DNA of 44,609 bases from Bacilli bacterium. Lineage in GTDB: Bacteria > Bacillota_I > Bacilli_A > RF39 > UBA660. The position numbers were made by a program, and so were the translations under genes. This document shows, piece after piece, positions 41,234-44,609 of the stretch. The first letter of the stretch is position 1. The number at the start of each line of letters is the position of its first letter. Location of the stretch: NCBI GenBank assembly GCA_030531695.1, contig JAUNMV010000007.1, forward strand, positions 1 to 44,609. The letters are read 5' to 3'. The notes under the pieces are model-generated. The model saw nothing but the letters and a program-made list of their open reading frames with translations, ran no database searches and had not been told where the DNA came from.

Positions 41234-41300
41234 CTTAAAACCTCCTAAAATAATAATATCACAAAAACAAATAAAACAAAAAAAATAAATGATATTTCAT

Positions 41301-41750
41301 TTATTTTTCATTTTTCCTAAAACTTCTTCTTAATATCTTTTGATCTACACAAATATTAGCTCCTAAGATATTAACATCATATCCACCGTTATTATTATTT
41401 GTATATTGAGCTTCAATATTAACGTCACCAGTAGAATAATTATACTCAGAAGCTAAAGCATTTCTAATAATTTCTTTAGTACCTTCTATATCTCTTTCTT
41501 CAATAAATCTATTATAATTACCTCTAATAGTTTCAATCTTACCAGTAACAACAGTTCTAAATATAGTACTATAGAATACTGTATCTTTATCTCTAAATAC
41601 TTCTACACATTTAATTTTATCTAATACATTAGAAGCACTTAATCTAACTTTACAATCTTTAGCGCTTAAAGTATTTTCATAATATTTTTTAATTAAATCT
41701 TTTAACTCTTTCTTATTTAATTGAATCTTAATTTCTTCATCTTTATTCAT
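41301..41750 (-). CDS. unrecognised protein, 149 residues
   Basis: Soluble, charged. The N-terminal helix (IQLNKKELKDLIKKYYEN) is followed by alternating strands and helices, with NNNNGGYDVNILGANICVD near the end. GGAGGG precedes the ATG. It lies 12 bases after the radical SAM gene and 67 bases before the thioredoxin-like gene. Family not recognised. Confidence 0.7.
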   Translation of the reverse strand: MNKDEEIKIQLNKKELKDLIKKYYENTLSAKDCKVRLSASNVLDKIKCVEVFRDKDTVFYSTIFRTVVTGKIETIRGNYNRFIEERDIEGTKEIIRNALASEYNYSTGDVNIEAQYTNNNNGGYDVNILGANICVDQKILRRSFRKNEK

Positions 41751-41762
41751 ACGAAACCCTCC

Positions 41763-42650
41763 TTATATATTTTCACAATTAAACTTTGGTATAAAACTTT
41801 TACTAGAAGTTTCACCTTCTTGTATAAAAGCCTTAGTAACACCTAAGTCACATGCATAATCTATAACTTCATCATACTCACTATCTTTTAATTTTCTATT
41901 TAAATTAGGATACTCTTTAATATCATACATAGGAGTATATTGATTCATTAAACTTATAAATATATTATCATTGTATTTATCATATAAATATTTAACTATT
42001 TTTTTAGCATCTTCTACTTCACCAGGAAGTATTAATATTCTAACAATTAATCCTCTTTTTATTAAATCATTTTCTATTATAGGACTACCTACTTGTTTAT
42101 ACATTTCTTCTATTGCGGAAGATGCATATTTAAAATAATTCTTACAATTAGAATATTTTTCTCCTAAAGAATCATCATAATACTTTAAATCAGCTAAGTA
42201 TACATCAACTATTCCATCTAATAGTTTAATAGTATCAGTATTTTCATAACTACTAGTATTATAAACAATAGGAACATTTAATTTATTCTTAATAGGTTTA
42301 ATTGTATCAATAAGTTGTGGAACATAATGAGTAGGAGTAACTAAATTAATATTATGAGCACCCTTACTTTGTAGTTCTAACATTATTTCTCTAAGTCTTT
42401 CTTTAGTAATCTCTTTACCATATCCATTAGTAGAAATATCTCTATTCTGACAAAATATACATTTAAGATTACAATTAGAAAAGAATATAGTACCACTACC
42501 ATTAGTACCAGATACTATAGGTTCTTCCCATTCGTGTAGACTATAATGAGCTAATTTAATATTAGCATTAGCTCCACAGGCACCAGTATATTTATATCTA
42601 TTTATATGACAATTTCTTGGACATAGATTACAATTTTCTAATATATCCAT
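41763..42650 (-). CDS. radical SAM protein, PflX/PflA-like (COG1313 type)
   Basis: A 295-residue protein. N-terminal CNLCPRNC and CGANAN offer extra Cys, and the radical SAM cluster motif CNLKCIFC (CxxxCxxC) lies near residues 60-67. ILILPGEVEDAKKIVKYL and FISLMNQYTPMYDI fit COG1313, relatives of pyruvate formate-lyase activases. It cleaves SAM to make a 5'-deoxyadenosyl radical; the target is unknown. GAGGTAG precedes the ATG. Confidence 0.88.
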   Translation of the reverse strand: MDILENCNLCPRNCHINRYKYTGACGANANIKLAHYSLHEWEEPIVSGTNGSGTIFFSNCNLKCIFCQNRDISTNGYGKEITKERLREIMLELQSKGAHNINLVTPTHYVPQLIDTIKPIKNKLNVPIVYNTSSYENTDTIKLLDGIVDVYLADLKYYDDSLGEKYSNCKNYFKYASSAIEEMYKQVGSPIIENDLIKRGLIVRILILPGEVEDAKKIVKYLYDKYNDNIFISLMNQYTPMYDIKEYPNLNRKLKDSEYDEVIDYACDLGVTKAFIQEGETSSKSFIPKFNCENI

Positions 42651-42659
42651 AAACTACCT

Positions 42660-43406
42660 CTAATTATTATCCTTAATAGTATTAGTAGAATAAATAATAT
42701 TAAGCTTCTTTTCATCTTTAGGCTTAACAATTAATTCATCAGTTATATCAGTATTGTAATATATTGGTAATTTATGAGTAGATAAATATTCAATTACTAC
42801 TTTTAAGTCTTTAACAGAAATATTTAATACAGCTTCAGTATATTCTTTAGGTGAATCATCATTAGTATCAAGTACATTAACTGGATAATTACCATTAATA
42901 TTATCAACATATATTTCATCTTTATTATCTACAGTTATTTTCATATAACCAGTAGAACTACTATCAAATAACTCTTTAATTGCTTTAAAATTATTTACTT
43001 CTTCAGTACCCATTAATTGCTTATTAATATCATCTTCAGTATTAACAAGTAAAGTACAAAAATCTTTCTTATTAAATGATACACATACTTTATCATCTTG
43101 ATTAGTAATATATTTTAAAGAATTTAAGAACTTTCTTTTATTATTCTTTATATCTAATTGATTATTAATAATTTCATTTAAACTTTTAGAATATAAATAT
43201 TTAGTAGGATATATTTGTAGTAAATTAGCTAATTGTTCTTTAGCGTTAACTTCTTTTACACAGTTAATAGAAGCTATATCTATATCATCATGATATAAAA
43301 ATAATAATTCTTCTAATAAAATAGGATCAACTTTTAATCCATTAGCTATTTGTGAAGAAGTATAATATCCTTTTTTACCGTCTAAATTATAATAATAAGT
43401 CTTCAT
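42660..43406 (-). CDS. unrecognised protein, 248 residues
   Basis: Begins MKTYYYNLDGKKGYYTSSQIANGLKV. The first 50 residues resemble a small helical DNA-binding or peptide-like domain (SSQIANGLKVDPILLEELL). The rest alternates strands and helices, and is Asp/Asn/Lys-rich. The ATG at 43406 follows AAAGGGGTG; the GTG at 43415 lies in that site. It is the first gene of the minus-strand operon, nine bases before the radical SAM gene. Family not recognised. Confidence 0.7.
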   Translation of the reverse strand: MKTYYYNLDGKKGYYTSSQIANGLKVDPILLEELLFLYHDDIDIASINCVKEVNAKEQLANLLQIYPTKYLYSKSLNEIINNQLDIKNNKRKFLNSLKYITNQDDKVCVSFNKKDFCTLLVNTEDDINKQLMGTEEVNNFKAIKELFDSSSTGYMKITVDNKDEIYVDNINGNYPVNVLDTNDDSPKEYTEAVLNISVKDLKVVIEYLSTHKLPIYYNTDITDELIVKPKDEKKLNIIYSTNTIKDNN

Positions 43407-43433
43407 GTAAAGCACCCCTTTAAATGCTTGTAT

Positions 43434-43462
43434 ATTATATCATAAATGTATAATTTTGTCAA
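43434..43462 (-). promoter_or_regulatory. promoter of the minus-strand operon
   Basis: On the minus strand: TTGACA (43457-43462), a 17-base spacer and TATAAT (43434-43439), with TG one base upstream. A near-perfect vegetative promoter. Confidence 0.85.
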
Positions 43463-43509
43463 AGTTACTAAAATGAATTATTACCTTTTATATCTTCATA
43501 AAAATATAT

Positions 43510-43515
43510 TATAAT
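43510..43515 (+). promoter_or_regulatory. possible -10 box for the last gene
   Basis: TATAAT 23 bases before the ATG; AAAGGAGG lies between. The -35 region is weak. Confidence 0.45.
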
Positions 43516-43537
43516 GATAATAAAGGAGGAATAGAAA

Positions 43538-44609
43538 ATGAAACAAAAATTAAATCGTACAGCAGCAGATGAAGTACATATATCTAGAACTCCTATAGTA
43601 ACTTATAATCCATATAATTATAATGGTGAAGAAACTAATTCAATAAATGAAGATCAAACAGATATAAGATTTGAAGAATTATATAGTGAATATATAGATT
43701 CATTCAGACAAGCATATAAAACATATATTAATCATCTCCAAGATAAAGAACTTACTTATAGTAATATCCCATATTTTGATGGTAGAAATAAAATGTTTAT
43801 AACAGCTAAATTTGCTTTTAAAAATATGGAACATTGTTTTGGTATACCAACTAAAAATAGTCCTGAAACACAAGAGTTATTAAAAAAACTAGTAAATAAA
43901 ATGAATGACTATAATAAGAATATGAATATAGATTTTTCATTTAATTTAACTGATAATGAAAGATATTTCTTATTCCAAGTAGATGAAGCTATAGAAGACT
44001 ATATTTCTACAACAAGTTCTAAAGGATTTCAAATAGTAATAGAAAATATCTATGAAAGATTAGATAAACTACAACAAAAATATAGTAATAATATAGAGGT
44101 ACAAAAAGAATTAATGTATCAATCATCTAATATACATAAAATGTTAACTAAGAATACTGAAATGAGATATTTGAATAAGGAAGAAGAAAAGAAGTATTAT
44201 GATTCAACATTTATAGATGAATCTTGTAAATTAATAATTAATCAAATATCTAAAAAAACTCAAAACTTAGATGTATTAAATCTAAAGAAAATGGATAAAG
44301 GTACTAATAAATTAGTAAGAGTAATTAGAAGAAATCTATCTTCATTTGAAACTATTCCCGATAAGAATACTTTAGTAACTTATTTAGGTACTAATGAAAA
44401 GAAGATAAAGAATCAAGTAATAGAATTATTAGGAGATAAATATTTAAATGACGTTATTACTGATGACAAAGTATTAGAATATGCATCTAAATATATGATA
44501 GATGATCCAATTACAGGTAAAAAGATATTAGATGCAGAATTTATTAAAAATAATATTATTAATAATAATGCGACTGTATTAAAAGATTATGATTTAGATA
44601 AATTATATG
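43538..44609 (+). CDS. unrecognised protein, 5' part (runs off the window)
   Basis: Opens with ATG behind AAAGGAGG and stays open for 357 codons to the end of the window, so the C-terminus is missing. It is soluble, Asn/Lys/Tyr-rich and mostly helical. Notable stretches are TPIVTYNPYNYN near the start and FKNMEHCFGIPTKNSPETQELL near residues 98-119. No signal peptide, membrane segment or known family was recognised. Confidence 0.8.
   Translation, partial: MKQKLNRTAADEVHISRTPIVTYNPYNYNGEETNSINEDQTDIRFEELYSEYIDSFRQAYKTYINHLQDKELTYSNIPYFDGRNKMFITAKFAFKNMEHCFGIPTKNSPETQELLKKLVNKMNDYNKNMNIDFSFNLTDNERYFLFQVDEAIEDYISTTSSKGFQIVIENIYERLDKLQQKYSNNIEVQKELMYQSSNIHKMLTKNTEMRYLNKEEEKKYYDSTFIDESCKLIINQISKKTQNLDVLNLKKMDKGTNKLVRVIRRNLSSFETIPDKNTLVTYLGTNEKKIKNQVIELLGDKYLNDVITDDKVLEYASKYMIDDPITGKKILDAEFIKNNIINNNATVLKDYDLDKLY

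Noticed and set aside
1..44609. CRISPR arrays, tRNA and rRNA genes
   Set aside because: No regularly spaced repeats, cloverleaf sequences or rRNA stretches were found by reading the window.

Overview
The window is AT-rich and reads as the chromosome of a low-GC Bacillota, most likely a host-associated lineage close to the Mollicutes/Erysipelotrichia or the uncultured RF39-type Bacilli. The signs are the S10-spc-alpha ribosomal gene order, zinc-type S14, zinc-type L36 and a zinc-LID adenylate kinase, strong AAGGAGG ribosome binding sites, very A/T-biased codons and a Bacillota-type EssC. TGA is used as a stop (for example in truA), so there is no UGA-Trp recoding. The lineage assignment is inference.

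Layout. 1-10.4 kb: ribosomal operon from the end of rplV through rplQ, with secY, adk, infA and rpoA. rpmD (L30) is absent between rpsE and rplO, and map is absent between adk and infA; a structured non-coding leader occupies the adk-infA gap. 10.4-16.4 kb: a short-chain dehydrogenase, two degenerate ECF-type ABC ATPases without EcfT, truA, three small unrecognised genes, and rplM-rpsI with an L13-type leader. 16.4-21.8 kb: a compact type VII secretion (T7SSb) locus: EssC, an EsaB/YukD ubiquitin-like protein and two small helical proteins. 21.7-29.9 kb: accessory chromosomal genes, namely a zinc phospholipase C-like protein, a HEPN Abi protein overlapping an HtrA protease, an SDR followed by a preQ1-I riboswitch and a queuosine-precursor transporter, CorA, an HD-domain protein and a CFI-box protein. 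29.96-39.49 kb: a 9.5 kb integrative mobilizable element. 39.5-44.6 kb: the 3' part of the interrupted LysM amidase, then a minus-strand operon (unknown gene, radical SAM, unknown gene, membrane-anchored thioredoxin-like protein) and the start of an unrecognised gene that runs off the end.

The best-supported discovery is the element. It carries a MobV relaxase, a large serine recombinase, XRE regulators (one fused to VanZ), a lipoprotein and a DinD-like protein. It sits inside an N-acetylmuramoyl-L-alanine amidase gene whose two halves rejoin exactly in frame if the element is removed. The two ends share GACATGG and carry matching inverted arms (GGCATC-N7-CCCAA), which gives a predicted symmetric attP with a central CA. 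The right arm supplies an ATG in frame with the truncated amidase.

Other points: the preQ1-I riboswitch shows a compensatory P2 pairing (UCAU with AUGA). The divergent repressor promoter of the element has two matching operators. Two structured regions in the element (34.91-35.13 kb) are candidate oriT or small RNA. Many promoters in the window are of the extended -10 type (TGnTATAAT).
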